From: Rossellomorea vietnamensis NBRC 101237
GTDB lineage: Bacteria > Bacillota > Bacilli > Bacillales > Bacillaceae_B
Length of the DNA stretch: 64,000 bases
Direction: 5' to 3'
NCBI RefSeq assembly: GCF_001591825.1
Contig: NZ_BCVQ01000014.1
Location: 1-64,000 of the forward strand
Part shown: piece by piece, positions 8,214 to 17,024 of the stretch
Numbering within the stretch: position 1 is the first letter of the stretch
Layout of the letters: the number at the start of each line of letters is the position of its first letter
Made by a program: the position numbers and the translations under genes
The notes under the pieces: generated by a model
The model's database searches: none
What the model was told of the DNA's origin: nothing
Seen by the model: the letters and a program-made list of their open reading frames with translations, nothing else

Positions 8214-9782
8214 ATGAACAATGAGATCACGCGAGAATGGTACGGGTATTTAGGTAAGCTTCCAGATCTGTTATTAGCTTTATTGGTGTTATTGATCGGC
8301 TGGATTATAGCAAAGGCTATTGAAAAAGCCGTTTACGGAATCTTAAAAAGAATAAAGATCGATGATAATCTATATTTTGGCAGCAGGACCGGGGAACGGA
8401 AATGGACATCGGAGAAAGTCATTAGTAAAATAGTGTACTTTATTCTGCTGGTGTTTGTATTTATCGCCTTCTTCAATATCCTTGACTTGAACTTTATTGC
8501 TTCACCTTTAGTCGGTATGTTGAGTACGATGGCGGCAGCGATTCCCAATGTCTTAAAAGCGGCACTTATTCTATTATTTGCATGGATCGTTGCCTCTGTC
8601 CTGAAGGTGTTGATCGAGAAGCTGGGTATGAGACCTGCCGTTAAAAGCACGCTGGTAAAATCTAAGCTGGCGAAAGATGAAAACGATGCACATCGATATG
8701 TCTACACGGCGGCAAGAATTGTCTTCTACCTTGTGCTTCTTGTATTCTTACCGGGAGTGTTGGCAGCTCTTAACATTGCAGGGGTTTCAGGACCTTTCAC
8801 GGAAATGCTCCAAAGCTTCCTCGCGTTTATACCTAAGCTGTTTGCAGCGGCTATCATTCTCCTTGTTGGATGGTTTGTTGCCAAGATCGTCCGGGATATC
8901 GTCACGAATTTCCTGAAGGCGATTGGCACAGAGAGAATCGCTGATCGATTCGGCATCGGTAAACTTTTTCAAGGAACAACGGTTTCATCGGTCATTGGGA
9001 CGATTGTATTTGTCCTGATCATGATTCCCGTCACCATTTCTGCACTGGATCAGCTGGACATCCGAGGGATTTCAGAACCGGCGATTCACATGCTGAATCA
9101 GGTCCTAGTAATGCTTCCGAATATTGCGGTTGCAATTGTACTCATTCTGGCAGGAATCTGGGTTGGTAGATGGGTTGGCGCATTGGTTGCACGTTTACTG
9201 AACAGGGTAGGATTCAATTCCCTGTTGCGTAATATGGGGATCGGACGTATAAACGTCAATAAGAACCCATATGAAGCCAAGGGTTCATCCTATATGAATC
9301 TATCAGGACTTGTAGGCAGAGTCGTTCAGGTCATCATTGTTTTCCTATTTGTAGTAGAAGCACTTGAAATGGTGCATTTGGAATTCCTGGTCGCTCTGGC
9401 AACGGGTGTATTAGCTTATGTGCCACATGTGTTAGCAGCCATCGTCATTTTTGGTGCAGGGTTGTATCTGGGTAACCTGGTTAAGAGCATCCTATCCAAC
9501 GTACTGAGTGATCATTTTCAAGTGCTCCCTTCCATCACGAAATACGCCATCATTGCTCTAAGCTTCTTTATGGCCCTGGATCAATTAAAAGTGGCTGATT
9601 CCATCGTTAATATTGCGTTCATGTTGATTCTGGGTGGACTGGCACTGGCTTTCGGTTTAGCCTTTGGTCTGGGTGGAAAGGACTTTGCACAAAAGTATCT
9701 TTCTAAACTGGATCGGAAAATTGAAGAAGAAAAGAACAGACCGAATCGTGGAGGTACGGATACTCCACCTTTCAATCAATAA
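8214..9782 (+). CDS. Multi-TM 'conserved TM helix' mechanosensitive-channel-like protein (CmpX-like)
   Basis: 522-aa polytopic membrane protein built from about four or five repeats of an MscS-type conserved TM helix unit. The repeats are visible as LPDLLLALLVLLIGWIIAKAI, IPNVLKAALILLFAWIVA, IPKLFAAAIILLVGWFVAK, LPNIAVAIVLILAGIWVG and VPHVLAAIVIFGAGLYLG, each following a segment ending in an (I/M)L...P turn. The C-terminus has the FGLAFGLGGKDFAQK motif that follows the pore helix in MscS-like proteins, but no large MscS beta domain. Probable role in membrane tension or stress response. Monocistronic with a clear terminator. Confidence 0.8.
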   Translation: MNNEITREWYGYLGKLPDLLLALLVLLIGWIIAKAIEKAVYGILKRIKIDDNLYFGSRTGERKWTSEKVISKIVYFILLVFVFIAFFNILDLNFIASPLVGMLSTMAAAIPNVLKAALILLFAWIVASVLKVLIEKLGMRPAVKSTLVKSKLAKDENDAHRYVYTAARIVFYLVLLVFLPGVLAALNIAGVSGPFTEMLQSFLAFIPKLFAAAIILLVGWFVAKIVRDIVTNFLKAIGTERIADRFGIGKLFQGTTVSSVIGTIVFVLIMIPVTISALDQLDIRGISEPAIHMLNQVLVMLPNIAVAIVLILAGIWVGRWVGALVARLLNRVGFNSLLRNMGIGRINVNKNPYEAKGSSYMNLSGLVGRVVQVIIVFLFVVEALEMVHLEFLVALATGVLAYVPHVLAAIVIFGAGLYLGNLVKSILSNVLSDHFQVLPSITKYAIIALSFFMALDQLKVADSIVNIAFMLILGGLALAFGLAFGLGGKDFAQKYLSKLDRKIEEEKNRPNRGGTDTPPFNQ

Positions 9783-9793
9783 CAGGAACAAGG

Positions 9794-9831
9794 CGCATGG
9801 TCCCTCTCTATGGGATCATGCGGTTTTTTTA
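9794..9831 (+). terminator. Intrinsic terminator
   Basis: CGCATGgTCCC pairs with GGGAtCATGCG, followed by a seven-T run, directly after the channel-like gene. Confidence 0.85.
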
Positions 9832-9937
9832 TGGAATCCCCTGGACAGCAGGGCACTTCCAACTACCACCCTGCATAAAAAAACGATATGATGATACATA
9901 TAAATAATGGCAGATATTTGTTTAGAGGGGTGTTCGT

Positions 9938-11665
9938 TTGAAGGTCATACGTTTCTTAAAGCCTTACCGTGCTGCCATGGCCGTTGCCTGGAGTCTGATG
10001 CTGGTAGAGCTTGCAGTAGAACTATTGAATCCGCTGTTTATGGCGCGGATCATCGATGAAGGAATTCTGAATAAAGACTTGGACATCGTGTTGAAATGGG
10101 GATTCATCATGGTCGGGATGTCTCTCGTTGCCTTCTTTTCAGGTGTGGCGAATTCATTTTTTGCTGCCCATACGAGTCAGGGATTCGGATATGATGTGCG
10201 GGAAAGCCTGTATAGGAAAGTTCAGTCGTTTTCGTTTGCCAGTTTTAATAAGCTTCCGGCCTCTTCTCTCATCACGAGAATGACGAATGATGTCAGGCAG
10301 CTCCAGAACACGATCTTCATGAGCCTCAGGATCATGCTCAGGGCTCCATTATTGGTAGTGGGTTCCACCCTCATGGCCCTGATCGTCAATGCCCGGCTTG
10401 CGCTTATTCTGATCGTTGTGATTCCGGTGTTATGGCTGTTCCTGTTTTGGGTGTTGAAACGCGGCTGGAGTCTGTTCGAAAGAGTTCAATCCAGGCTCGA
10501 TAAAGTAAATGAGGTCATGAAGGAAAACCTTTCCGGAATGAGGTTGATCAAAGCGTATACGAGGAGTAAGCATGAAGAAAGCCGATTTCATGAAGCGAAT
10601 GAAGATTTGAAGGATCGAACGATACGTGCCCTCAGGTTCATGGAGATCATTATGCCTCTCTTGATGCTTGTCATGAACCTTGCCCTTCTTTCCGTTCTAT
10701 GGTTCGGAAGTATAGATGTTGCCTCAGGAGGTACCAAGGTTGGGGAAGTAGTAGCGATCGTCACGTATGTCACGAGAATCTCATCTGTTTTTTCCATATT
10801 CTCTTTTATCATCACCAGCTTTTCAAGAGCGAGGGCTTCAGCTGAAAGGGTCGAGGAAGTACTTGAAACCGAGATCGACTTGAAGGATGGAACGGAGGTA
10901 GACTTTCACAATAAGGTGGTAAGAGGAGAAATATCGTTTAAAGATGTATCGTTTCAATATCCATCCACCAGGGGAAAGGTGCTTCGGGATGTTTCCTTTA
11001 AGGTGGGAGCGGGACAAACCGTTTCCATTCTAGGGGCTACGGGATCAGGTAAAAGCTCCCTGTTTCAGCTCATCCCCCGTCTGTATGATGTAACGGAGGG
11101 GACCGTTCAATTGGACGGACGGGAAATCCGGACCATCCCATTGGGGGAAATAAGAAAAAATATCGGATATGTCCCTCAGGAAGTCATCCTGTTTTCAGGA
11201 TCGGTTTCAGAAAATCTCTTGTGGGGAAAGGAAGATGCCTCAAGGGAAGAAATGATTCAAGCGGCAAAAGATGCCCAAATCCATGAAACCATCCTGAATC
11301 TCACGAACGGATATGATACGGTCCTCGGGCAAAAAGGGGTCAACCTTTCAGGAGGTCAGAAGCAAAGGCTTTCCATTGCCAGGGCCCTCATTCGAAAACC
11401 GAAGATCCTCCTGCTGGATGACAGTACGAGTGCATTGGACTTGAAAACGGAGTCGAAGCTCCTTCAAGCATTGAAGAAATATGAGTGTACAACCATGATC
11501 ATCACTCAAAAGGTCAGTACGGCGATTGAGTCCGATCTTATTCTGCTGTTGGAAGATGGACGATTGATCGGAGGAGGGACCCACCAGTCCCTGGTAGAGG
11601 ATTCCGTTCTCTATCAACAGATTTACCAGTCTCAATTTGGAGAGGGGGAAATCCATCATGTCTAG
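9938..11665 (+). CDS. Heterodimeric ABC exporter subunit with degenerate ATPase site (YfiB-like)
   Basis: 575-aa half-transporter: six membrane helices (residues 1-310) fused to a nucleotide-binding domain. Walker A is LGATGSGKSS and the signature is the canonical NLSGGQKQR. Walker B ends in LLDDSTSALD, with Asp in place of the catalytic Glu, and the switch His is replaced by Gln in MIITQKVST. This is the degenerate-site half of an asymmetric exporter. The partner overlaps by 8 nt, as in B. subtilis yfiBC. The start is TTG 9938 with GAGGGG 7 nt upstream. Substrate unknown; multidrug or lipid export is usual in this family. Confidence 0.87.
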   Translation: MKVIRFLKPYRAAMAVAWSLMLVELAVELLNPLFMARIIDEGILNKDLDIVLKWGFIMVGMSLVAFFSGVANSFFAAHTSQGFGYDVRESLYRKVQSFSFASFNKLPASSLITRMTNDVRQLQNTIFMSLRIMLRAPLLVVGSTLMALIVNARLALILIVVIPVLWLFLFWVLKRGWSLFERVQSRLDKVNEVMKENLSGMRLIKAYTRSKHEESRFHEANEDLKDRTIRALRFMEIIMPLLMLVMNLALLSVLWFGSIDVASGGTKVGEVVAIVTYVTRISSVFSIFSFIITSFSRARASAERVEEVLETEIDLKDGTEVDFHNKVVRGEISFKDVSFQYPSTRGKVLRDVSFKVGAGQTVSILGATGSGKSSLFQLIPRLYDVTEGTVQLDGREIRTIPLGEIRKNIGYVPQEVILFSGSVSENLLWGKEDASREEMIQAAKDAQIHETILNLTNGYDTVLGQKGVNLSGGQKQRLSIARALIRKPKILLLDDSTSALDLKTESKLLQALKKYECTTMIITQKVSTAIESDLILLLEDGRLIGGGTHQSLVEDSVLYQQIYQSQFGEGEIHHV

Positions 11666-13439
11666 GCATTTACGAAAGAAATTGGGGGAAAACGACAAGG
11701 CGAAAGATGCAAAAGGGACACTTCGACGCCTGTGGAACTACCTTTCCAAAATGAAGGTCATTTTGTATCTGGTCATTTTAATGGTGTTCATCAGTTCGGC
11801 AGCTGCACTTCTCGGCCCCTTTCTTGTGGGGAAGGCGATTGATGACTATATCGTCACGAAGGAGACATCGGGGCTTTTGGGACTGATTACAGGCTTGGTT
11901 GCGGTGTACATCCTGCATTCTCTGTCCGTGTGGTTCCAAAATTATTGGATGATCGGTGTCGCACAGGATACGGTGTACAGGTTGCGGAAGGACCTCTTCC
12001 ATCAATTGCATCAACTCTCCATCCCTTTCTTTGATAAACGGAAGCATGGCGAACTGATGAGCAGGGTGACAAATGATATTGACAATGTGAGCGCCACCTT
12101 GAATAGTTCGTTCATTCAAATCATATCCAGTGTCCTTACATTAGTGGGGACCGTGTCGATCATGCTTTGGTTAAGCCCGCTCCTCACTCTCATTACCTTG
12201 ACCATTGTCCCGCTCATGGTCTTCGGCATGAAATGGATCACGAAACGGACAGGCCGCTTATTTAAACAATATCAGCACAATATAGGTGAATTGAACGGAT
12301 ATATTGAAGAAACCATCTCAGGTCACAGCATCATCAAAACGTTTTCCAGGGAAGAAACGGCCATCAAAGAATTCGGTGAAAAGAATCAGAGGTTGAAGGC
12401 AGCTGCCTATTGGGCGGATACGTATTCCGGTTTCATCCCGAAACTGATGAACGTGCTGAATAATCTCAGCTTTGCCGTGATTGCCGGAGTGGGAGGGGTC
12501 TTTGCCCTGAATGGCATGATCACGATCGGTGTCATTGTCATATTTGCAGAGTATGCAAGGCAGTTCACGCGGCCGTTGAATGAACTGGCGAATCAGTATA
12601 ACACGCTCCTCTCAGCGATAGCAGGTGCCGAGCGTGTGTTTCAAATTTTAGATGAAGAGGAAGAAGCGAAGGACGAAGGAGATTCCGTGGAAATCGAGTC
12701 CGTTGAAGGAAAGGTCGAGTTTCAACATGTATCGTTCTCCTATGAAAAAGGAGATCGGACGCTTGAGGATGTATCCTTTTCCATACGACCCGGTGAAACC
12801 GTTGCCCTGGTCGGACCGACAGGGGCTGGTAAGACAACGATCACGAATCTACTATCCCGGTTTTATGAGCTGAATGAAGGCAGGATAGAGATCGACGGCC
12901 AAAATATTCAGACCATTAAACGAAAAAGCTTACGTCAGCAGATGGGCTTCGTTCTTCAGGATAGCTTCCTCTTCCAGGGGACGATTGCCGACAATATCCG
13001 TTATGGCCGGCTCGATGCGAGCGATGACGAAGTAAAGGATGCCGCTAAGCTCGCCAATGCCCATACCTTCATCGAGAAGATGCCCGAGGGCTACGATACG
13101 ATGCTGAGGGCGGATGGAAGCGGGATCAGTCAGGGTCAGAAACAGCTGCTGTCCATTGCGAGGGCCATCCTTTCCAATCCTTCCATCCTGATCCTGGATG
13201 AAGCAACGAGCAGTATCGACACGATTACGGAGATGAAGATCCAGGATGCCCTCAAACGGTTGATGAACGGACGGACGAGCGTGGTGGTGGCGCATCGCCT
13301 TAACACGATCCGGCAGGCGGATCAAATCCTGGTCCTTGATGGAGGAAGAATCATTGAACAGGGCACTCATGATGAGCTTCTTAAGACGAAGGGGTTTTAT
13401 CATGGGTTGTATCACAGTCAGTTGAAGGAGAGCGGTTGA
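11658..13439 (+). CDS. Heterodimeric ABC exporter subunit with intact ATPase residues (YfiC-like)
   Basis: 593-aa half-transporter (six TM helices plus nucleotide-binding domain), partner of the overlapping upstream gene. Here Walker B is ILILDEATSSID with the catalytic Glu, and the switch His is present in VVVAHRLNTI. The signature, however, is GISQGQKQL rather than LSGGQ. So the complex should have one consensus ATP site (this Walker A/B with the partner's LSGGQ) and one degenerate site, as in BmrCD or TM287/288. ATG 11658 follows AGAGGGGG by about 10 nt inside the upstream gene; the reading from 11637 starts at a TTG without an RBS. A strong terminator follows. Confidence 0.88.
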   Translation: MSRHLRKKLGENDKAKDAKGTLRRLWNYLSKMKVILYLVILMVFISSAAALLGPFLVGKAIDDYIVTKETSGLLGLITGLVAVYILHSLSVWFQNYWMIGVAQDTVYRLRKDLFHQLHQLSIPFFDKRKHGELMSRVTNDIDNVSATLNSSFIQIISSVLTLVGTVSIMLWLSPLLTLITLTIVPLMVFGMKWITKRTGRLFKQYQHNIGELNGYIEETISGHSIIKTFSREETAIKEFGEKNQRLKAAAYWADTYSGFIPKLMNVLNNLSFAVIAGVGGVFALNGMITIGVIVIFAEYARQFTRPLNELANQYNTLLSAIAGAERVFQILDEEEEAKDEGDSVEIESVEGKVEFQHVSFSYEKGDRTLEDVSFSIRPGETVALVGPTGAGKTTITNLLSRFYELNEGRIEIDGQNIQTIKRKSLRQQMGFVLQDSFLFQGTIADNIRYGRLDASDDEVKDAAKLANAHTFIEKMPEGYDTMLRADGSGISQGQKQLLSIARAILSNPSILILDEATSSIDTITEMKIQDALKRLMNGRTSVVVAHRLNTIRQADQILVLDGGRIIEQGTHDELLKTKGFYHGLYHSQLKESG

Positions 13440-13472
13440 GAAGGCAGAAGACAGGGAAGATTCAACGAACAC

Positions 13473-13817
13473 AAAAAAACACCTCAAAAGTCAGCACTTT
13501 TGAGGTGTTTTTCCTTATAAAGGGGCTAATCATCCCGTTAGCGATCCCCTTTGGTACTGCCCTTAATCGGATAAAGGCAATTCTGTAACTTGCAACATCA
13601 CAAGTAATATATTTATATCTTGAACGTTGTTTGCAGATAATAAACAGCCGCGGGCAATTCCTTGAGTCGTTTGATATACCTAAACGACGTAAGCCCTACC
13701 TCTCTTACATCCTAACGGCTCCGAAGCCGATCCAGTGTGAATAAGTTGTTAAATCAAAACAGAATAGAATTACGAATTATCTTCTCTATCGTTTCAATGT
13801 ATGTTACAAGATTACAA
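13473..13817 (-). ncRNA. Candidate free-standing non-coding RNA, about 345 nt
   Basis: The 425-nt gap between the ABC exporter and the stress gene holds no credible ORF. The minus strand has a sigma-A promoter (TTGACA 13852-13847, 17-nt spacer, TATATT 13829-13824) and ends at the strong hairpin of 13477-13512. In between are several clean hairpins: CGGCTtcggAGCCG, GTCGTTT-aggtatatc-AAACGAC enclosed by GGGC/GCCC, CCTT-AAGG, and GGGGATCGCTAAC-TTAGCCCC. The best short reading frame is 11 codons without a Shine-Dalgarno. I do not recognise an Rfam family; it is not tmRNA, 6S, RNase P or SRP RNA as I know them. Confidence 0.45.
13477..13512. terminator. Bidirectional intrinsic terminator
   Basis: A perfect 15-bp stem (AAACACCTCAAAAGT with its complement) and a CAGC loop are flanked by A-runs and T-runs on both sides. 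It can end the ABC exporter transcript on the plus strand and the candidate RNA on the minus strand. Confidence 0.9.
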
Positions 13818-13823
13818 TAACTA

Positions 13824-13852
13824 AATATATCATTAATCTAATAACATGTCAA
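13824..13852 (-). promoter_or_regulatory. Sigma-A promoter of the candidate RNA
   Basis: Consensus TTGACA, exactly 17 nt, then TATATT on the minus strand. There is no ORF close downstream. Confidence 0.6.
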
Positions 13853-13865
13853 GGAATCATTTAAT

Positions 13866-14288
13866 TTATAATTCAAGCGACTGCGGCGAATCTTCCTCAT
13901 CGTTCATCAGACGAATGGCTGTCGGCTGGATTTTCAGGACGATGTAATTGGGGTCGTCCGGGCCTTCAAACCATCTCTTCATATGGTCATTCCATAGTTT
14001 TTCTTTGTAATGGGCAGAATCTTCGACGGAAGCGCGCCCTTCGATTTCAACGAATGTGTCTCCGTATCCTTCCCCTTCATAGCCGAGGAGGATGTGGACA
14101 TTGGGATTATCTTCAATTTCATCGGTTTTATGTGTTTCATTGCTCGTTGGCGTATATAAAGTGAGTTCATCATGTGAGAAGGTCATATAGCGGGAGTGAG
14201 GCTTATTATTCTTCACAGTCGCCAGCGTACCTACTTTGCTTTCGTCAAGAACCTTTAAGATTTGTTGTTTCAGTTCAGCTTGTGACAA
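13866..14288 (-). CDS. General stress protein 26 family (pyridoxamine 5'-phosphate oxidase-like, YdaG-type)
   Basis: 140-aa soluble protein with the flavin-binding split-barrel fold of the GSP26/YdaG family. It contains the typical VGTLATVKNNKPHSRYMTF strand pair, TSNETHKTDEIEDNPNVHILLGY, and the C-terminal KIQPTAIRLMND. The exact role is unknown; relatives are sigma-B-controlled stress proteins. The start is TTG 14288 with AGGAGAT about 9 nt upstream. A sigma-B-like promoter (GTTTAT, 15 nt, GGAATA) lies upstream. Its 3' end is followed by the promoter of the candidate RNA on the same strand. Confidence 0.82.
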   Translation of the reverse strand: MSQAELKQQILKVLDESKVGTLATVKNNKPHSRYMTFSHDELTLYTPTSNETHKTDEIEDNPNVHILLGYEGEGYGDTFVEIEGRASVEDSAHYKEKLWNDHMKRWFEGPDDPNYIVLKIQPTAIRLMNDEEDSPQSLEL

Positions 14289-14324
14289 TCAATCCATCTC
14301 CTTTAATCTTTCATTTACCCATAC

Positions 14325-14351
14325 TATTCCTTTTCTGAGAGGGAAATAAAC
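14325..14351 (-). promoter_or_regulatory. Possible sigma-B promoter of the GSP26 gene
   Basis: GTTTAT, a 15-nt spacer and GGAATA on the minus strand, compared with the known sigma-B consensus GTTTAA...GGGTAT; the match is partial. Confidence 0.35.
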
Positions 14352-14409
14352 ATGTGAATGTGTAGACACCATCCACATCGGGAATAACGAAGATAATAAG
14401 AAGTGAAGG

Positions 14410-15063
14410 ATGATGCGCGTGATACCGGAAACACTGGTGAAACTGTGTAAAGAGCGGATGAAAGGGTATGACTGTGAAGGTTTTGTCCATGGAAGGGGAC
14501 CGAAAAACCCTACCATTATGATTGTCGGGGAGGCACCCGGGGAAACCGAAATACATAATGGAATGCCCTTCAGCGGGAGAGCAGGTAAGGTACTCGATCA
14601 GTTCTTTCATTACCTCGGATTAGAAAGGGAAGATATTTACTTCACCTCTACGGTCAGGAGCAGACCTTACAAAATCGTACAAAAGAAAAGCGTAGACAAT
14701 GAAATGATCGAAAAGAAATACAACAGGGCACCGATTCTTAAGGAACAGCTGGCCCATGCACCGATATTGGATTATGAGCTCCAACATGTGAAGCCGAAGC
14801 AGCTTGTCACATTGGGGAATATAGGGTTGCAAAGATTAGTGGGGAGGAAATATACGATTTCGGACTGTCATGGCCAGTTGATCCAGTCGAAGGTAAGGCG
14901 GTTGAAAGATCTCGATTCTAATGAATGGACCTGGAGTGAGGAAACGTATTCCATCTTCCCAACCTTTCATCCAGCTTCGATCTTCTATAATCGGTCGCTG
15001 GAAAAGGCCATCTATGAGGATCTTGACCATTTGAAAGAAATACTCCATAAGAAGAAAAGCTGA
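14410..15063 (+). CDS. Uracil-DNA glycosylase family protein
   Basis: Base-excision repair enzyme, 217 aa, related to family 4/5 uracil-DNA glycosylases. Motif A is VGEAPGETEIHNGMPFSGRAG (residues 38-58). The TLGNIGLQRLVG segment and the C-terminal motif FPTFHPASIFYN supply the remaining active-site residues. The N-terminal Cys pair seen in iron-sulfur family 4 enzymes appears only as widely spaced Cys residues (LCKERMKGYDCEG), so a cluster is uncertain. Its stop codon lies in a hairpin shared with the convergent SASP gene. Confidence 0.82.
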   Translation: MMRVIPETLVKLCKERMKGYDCEGFVHGRGPKNPTIMIVGEAPGETEIHNGMPFSGRAGKVLDQFFHYLGLEREDIYFTSTVRSRPYKIVQKKSVDNEMIEKKYNRAPILKEQLAHAPILDYELQHVKPKQLVTLGNIGLQRLVGRKYTISDCHGQLIQSKVRRLKDLDSNEWTWSEETYSIFPTFHPASIFYNRSLEKAIYEDLDHLKEILHKKKS

Positions 15064-15086
15064 CATCAAGCGTATGTCAGCTTTTT
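15055..15086. terminator. Bidirectional terminator between the UDG and SASP genes
   Basis: AAAAGCTGACAT pairs with ATGTCAGCTTTTT around a 7-nt loop. It overlaps the last codons of both convergent genes. Confidence 0.85.
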
Positions 15087-15340
15087 GAATGATCATTTTT
15101 AGATATATTCTCCTGGGCCATTCTTACAAGTTCTTTCACCATATTACCACCTATCGATCCTCCGACCTTGCCCGCTTGTTCAGACGTTAATTTCCCATTA
15201 TAACCTCTTTGAAGAGGGATCCCCTGTTCCTTTGCGATTTCATATTTGGCTTCCTTTGGATCCAGGGTACCCGACACTCTCGCTTTGAGCTCATCCATTG
15301 CGGCTCGGGATTCAGGGACGAGAAGTTTTCTTTTCGACAT
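15077..15340 (-). CDS. Alpha/beta-type small acid-soluble spore protein
   Basis: 87-aa DNA-binding spore core protein. The two family blocks are clear: LDPKEAKYEIAKEQGIPL, which contains the GPR protease cleavage site (between Glu and Ile), and LTSEQAGKVGGSIGGNMVKELVRMAQ. Such proteins coat spore DNA and protect it from damage. The N-terminus (MSKRKLLVPESRAAMDELK) is of the longer SASP variant seen outside B. subtilis. AGAGGTGAT lies upstream of the start. A forespore-type -10 element (CATTCTAT, 15363-15356 on the minus strand) is visible, but a matching -35 is not convincing. Confidence 0.93.
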   Translation of the reverse strand: MSKRKLLVPESRAAMDELKARVSGTLDPKEAKYEIAKEQGIPLQRGYNGKLTSEQAGKVGGSIGGNMVKELVRMAQENISKNDHSKS

Positions 15341-15444
15341 TTTATCACCTCTTTTATAGAATGCCCCAAATTTTTTTTACGAGTATAAAGTCTTGGCATA
15401 TAAGGGTTTTTCTACGTTTAGGAAATTTTCGTCATAAAAAAGGA

Positions 15445-15474
15445 TTGTCTATATTGTGTCAAATAAAATATAAT
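15445..15474 (+). promoter_or_regulatory. Putative sigma-A promoter of the symporter gene
   Basis: TTGTCT, an 18-nt spacer and TATAAT, 46 nt before the GTG start codon. Confidence 0.5.
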
Positions 15475-15520
15475 TCTTAATAGTTAGAAAATTTTTATAA
15501 AAATAAAAGGGGGAAATGCC

Positions 15521-16978
15521 GTGGAAGAATTCGTTGGCAAGCTCGTAGGGATCCTTTGGTCCCCGGTCATGATTTATTTTTGTTTAGGCGTAGGCTTACT
15601 ATTTTCTATTTTAACGAAGTTTTTGCAGGTCCGGTTGATTAAAGATATGGTGGTTCAAATGTTCAAGGGTGGAAGCTCAAGTGCAGGGGTGTCTTCATTC
15701 CAGGCTTTGGCTCTTTCATTATCCGGACGTGTAGGAACGGGGAACATCGCCGGTACGGCTACTGCCATCGCCTTCGGTGGTCCGGGAGCCGTCTTCTGGA
15801 TGTGGACGATTGCCTTCATCGGTGCAAGCAGTGCCTTTATTGAGTCGACATTGGCTCAAATTTATAAGGTGAAGCAGGACGGGGAATACCGCGGTGGACC
15901 AGCCTATTATATTGAAAAGGGTATTGGCTGGAAGTGGTATGCCGTATTATTCTCATTTGCGACATTACTCGCTATGAGCATCCTGATGCCGGGGATCCAG
16001 TCAAACTCCATTGCATTGGGACTGGAAAATGCATTTGGCCTTAACACGACGGTCACTGGTATCGGTCTTGTCGTGTTAATCGGTGTCATCATCTTTGGGG
16101 GAGTCAAACGGATTGCGGGAGTGGCTTCGTACGTCGTGCCATTCATGGCCATTGCGTATATTCTTCTTTCCCTTATCATCGTCGGAATGAATATTGCTGA
16201 AATACCGGCTGTTTTTGCCCTTATTTTCAAAAGTGCATTCGGTGCCGATTCCGTATTCGGCGGTATCATCGGTATGGCTGTATCGTGGGGAGTCAAACGC
16301 GGAATCTATTCCAACGAAGCAGGTCAGGGTACAGGACCCCATGCTGCTGCGGCGGCAGAGGTTTCACATCCGGCGAAACAAGGCTTGGTTCAAGCGTTCT
16401 CGGTTTATATTGATACCCTTCTTGTTTGTACGGCAACAGCCTTCATGATCCTGTTTACAGGCTCATTCAATACGGAAGGTCCTGACGGGACGATGCTTGC
16501 AAACAATCTCGATGGTATTGAAGCGGGTCCTGGCTATACACAGGCTGCCATTGAATCCGTCATTCCTGGATTCGGGGCATCATTCGTCGCGATCGCATTA
16601 TTCTTCTTTGCCTTTACGACGATCATGGCATACTATTACATGGCTGAGACGAATGTGGCTTACTTGTTGAGAGGCAAGAATTCAAAGGCGGCCATGGTGA
16701 TCCTGAAGGTAGTCCTTCTTGGAGCCACTTTCTACGGAGCGGTAAGAGAAGCTGCCCTTGCGTGGGCGTTGGGAGATATCGGACTTGGGCTTATGGTATG
16801 GCTGAACCTGATCGCGATCCTCATCCTTGCCAAACCGGCACTCAGAGCGCTTAAAGATTACGAAGAACAGAAGAAGCAGGGGCTTGATCCGGTCTTCAAC
16901 TCGAAAAAACTCGGTATCAAAAATGCAGAGTTTTGGGAGCAGGAATACAAAGTCGAAGATAAAGAAAATGCATCATAA
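15521..16978 (+). CDS. Alanine/glycine:cation (sodium) symporter, AGCS family
   Basis: 485-aa transporter with about ten to eleven membrane helices. Family marks are ALSLSGRVGTGNIAGTATAIAFGGPGAVFWMW (residues 64-95), EYRGGPAYYIEKG, and SNEAGQGTGPHAAAAAEVSHP (about 266-286); the last corresponds to the NEAG(L/M)GS motif of AlsT/DagA-type carriers. It imports alanine or glycine with Na+ or H+. The start codon is GTG 15521, with AAGGGGG 8 nt upstream. It is monocistronic with its own promoter and terminator. Confidence 0.9.
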   Translation: MEEFVGKLVGILWSPVMIYFCLGVGLLFSILTKFLQVRLIKDMVVQMFKGGSSSAGVSSFQALALSLSGRVGTGNIAGTATAIAFGGPGAVFWMWTIAFIGASSAFIESTLAQIYKVKQDGEYRGGPAYYIEKGIGWKWYAVLFSFATLLAMSILMPGIQSNSIALGLENAFGLNTTVTGIGLVVLIGVIIFGGVKRIAGVASYVVPFMAIAYILLSLIIVGMNIAEIPAVFALIFKSAFGADSVFGGIIGMAVSWGVKRGIYSNEAGQGTGPHAAAAAEVSHPAKQGLVQAFSVYIDTLLVCTATAFMILFTGSFNTEGPDGTMLANNLDGIEAGPGYTQAAIESVIPGFGASFVAIALFFFAFTTIMAYYYMAETNVAYLLRGKNSKAAMVILKVVLLGATFYGAVREAALAWALGDIGLGLMVWLNLIAILILAKPALRALKDYEEQKKQGLDPVFNSKKLGIKNAEFWEQEYKVEDKENAS

Positions 16979-16992
16979 TCTACAAAAAAAAG

Positions 16993-17024
16993 AAACCTGT
17001 TGCCACAGTGGCAACAGGTTTTTT
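16993..17024 (+). terminator. Intrinsic terminator after the symporter gene
   Basis: AACCTGTTGCCAC pairs with GTGGCAACAGGTT over one unpaired base, ending in TTTTTT. It touches the end of the convergent 17023-17514 gene. Confidence 0.85.

Noticed and set aside
12930-13487. 185-codon minus-strand ORF
   Set aside because: It lies entirely opposite the second ABC exporter subunit; shadow of a high-GC third-position gene.
13473-13817. tmRNA, 6S RNA or RNase P RNA
   Set aside because: No tag-peptide frame, no CCA-type 3' end and none of the conserved blocks of these RNAs that I know.
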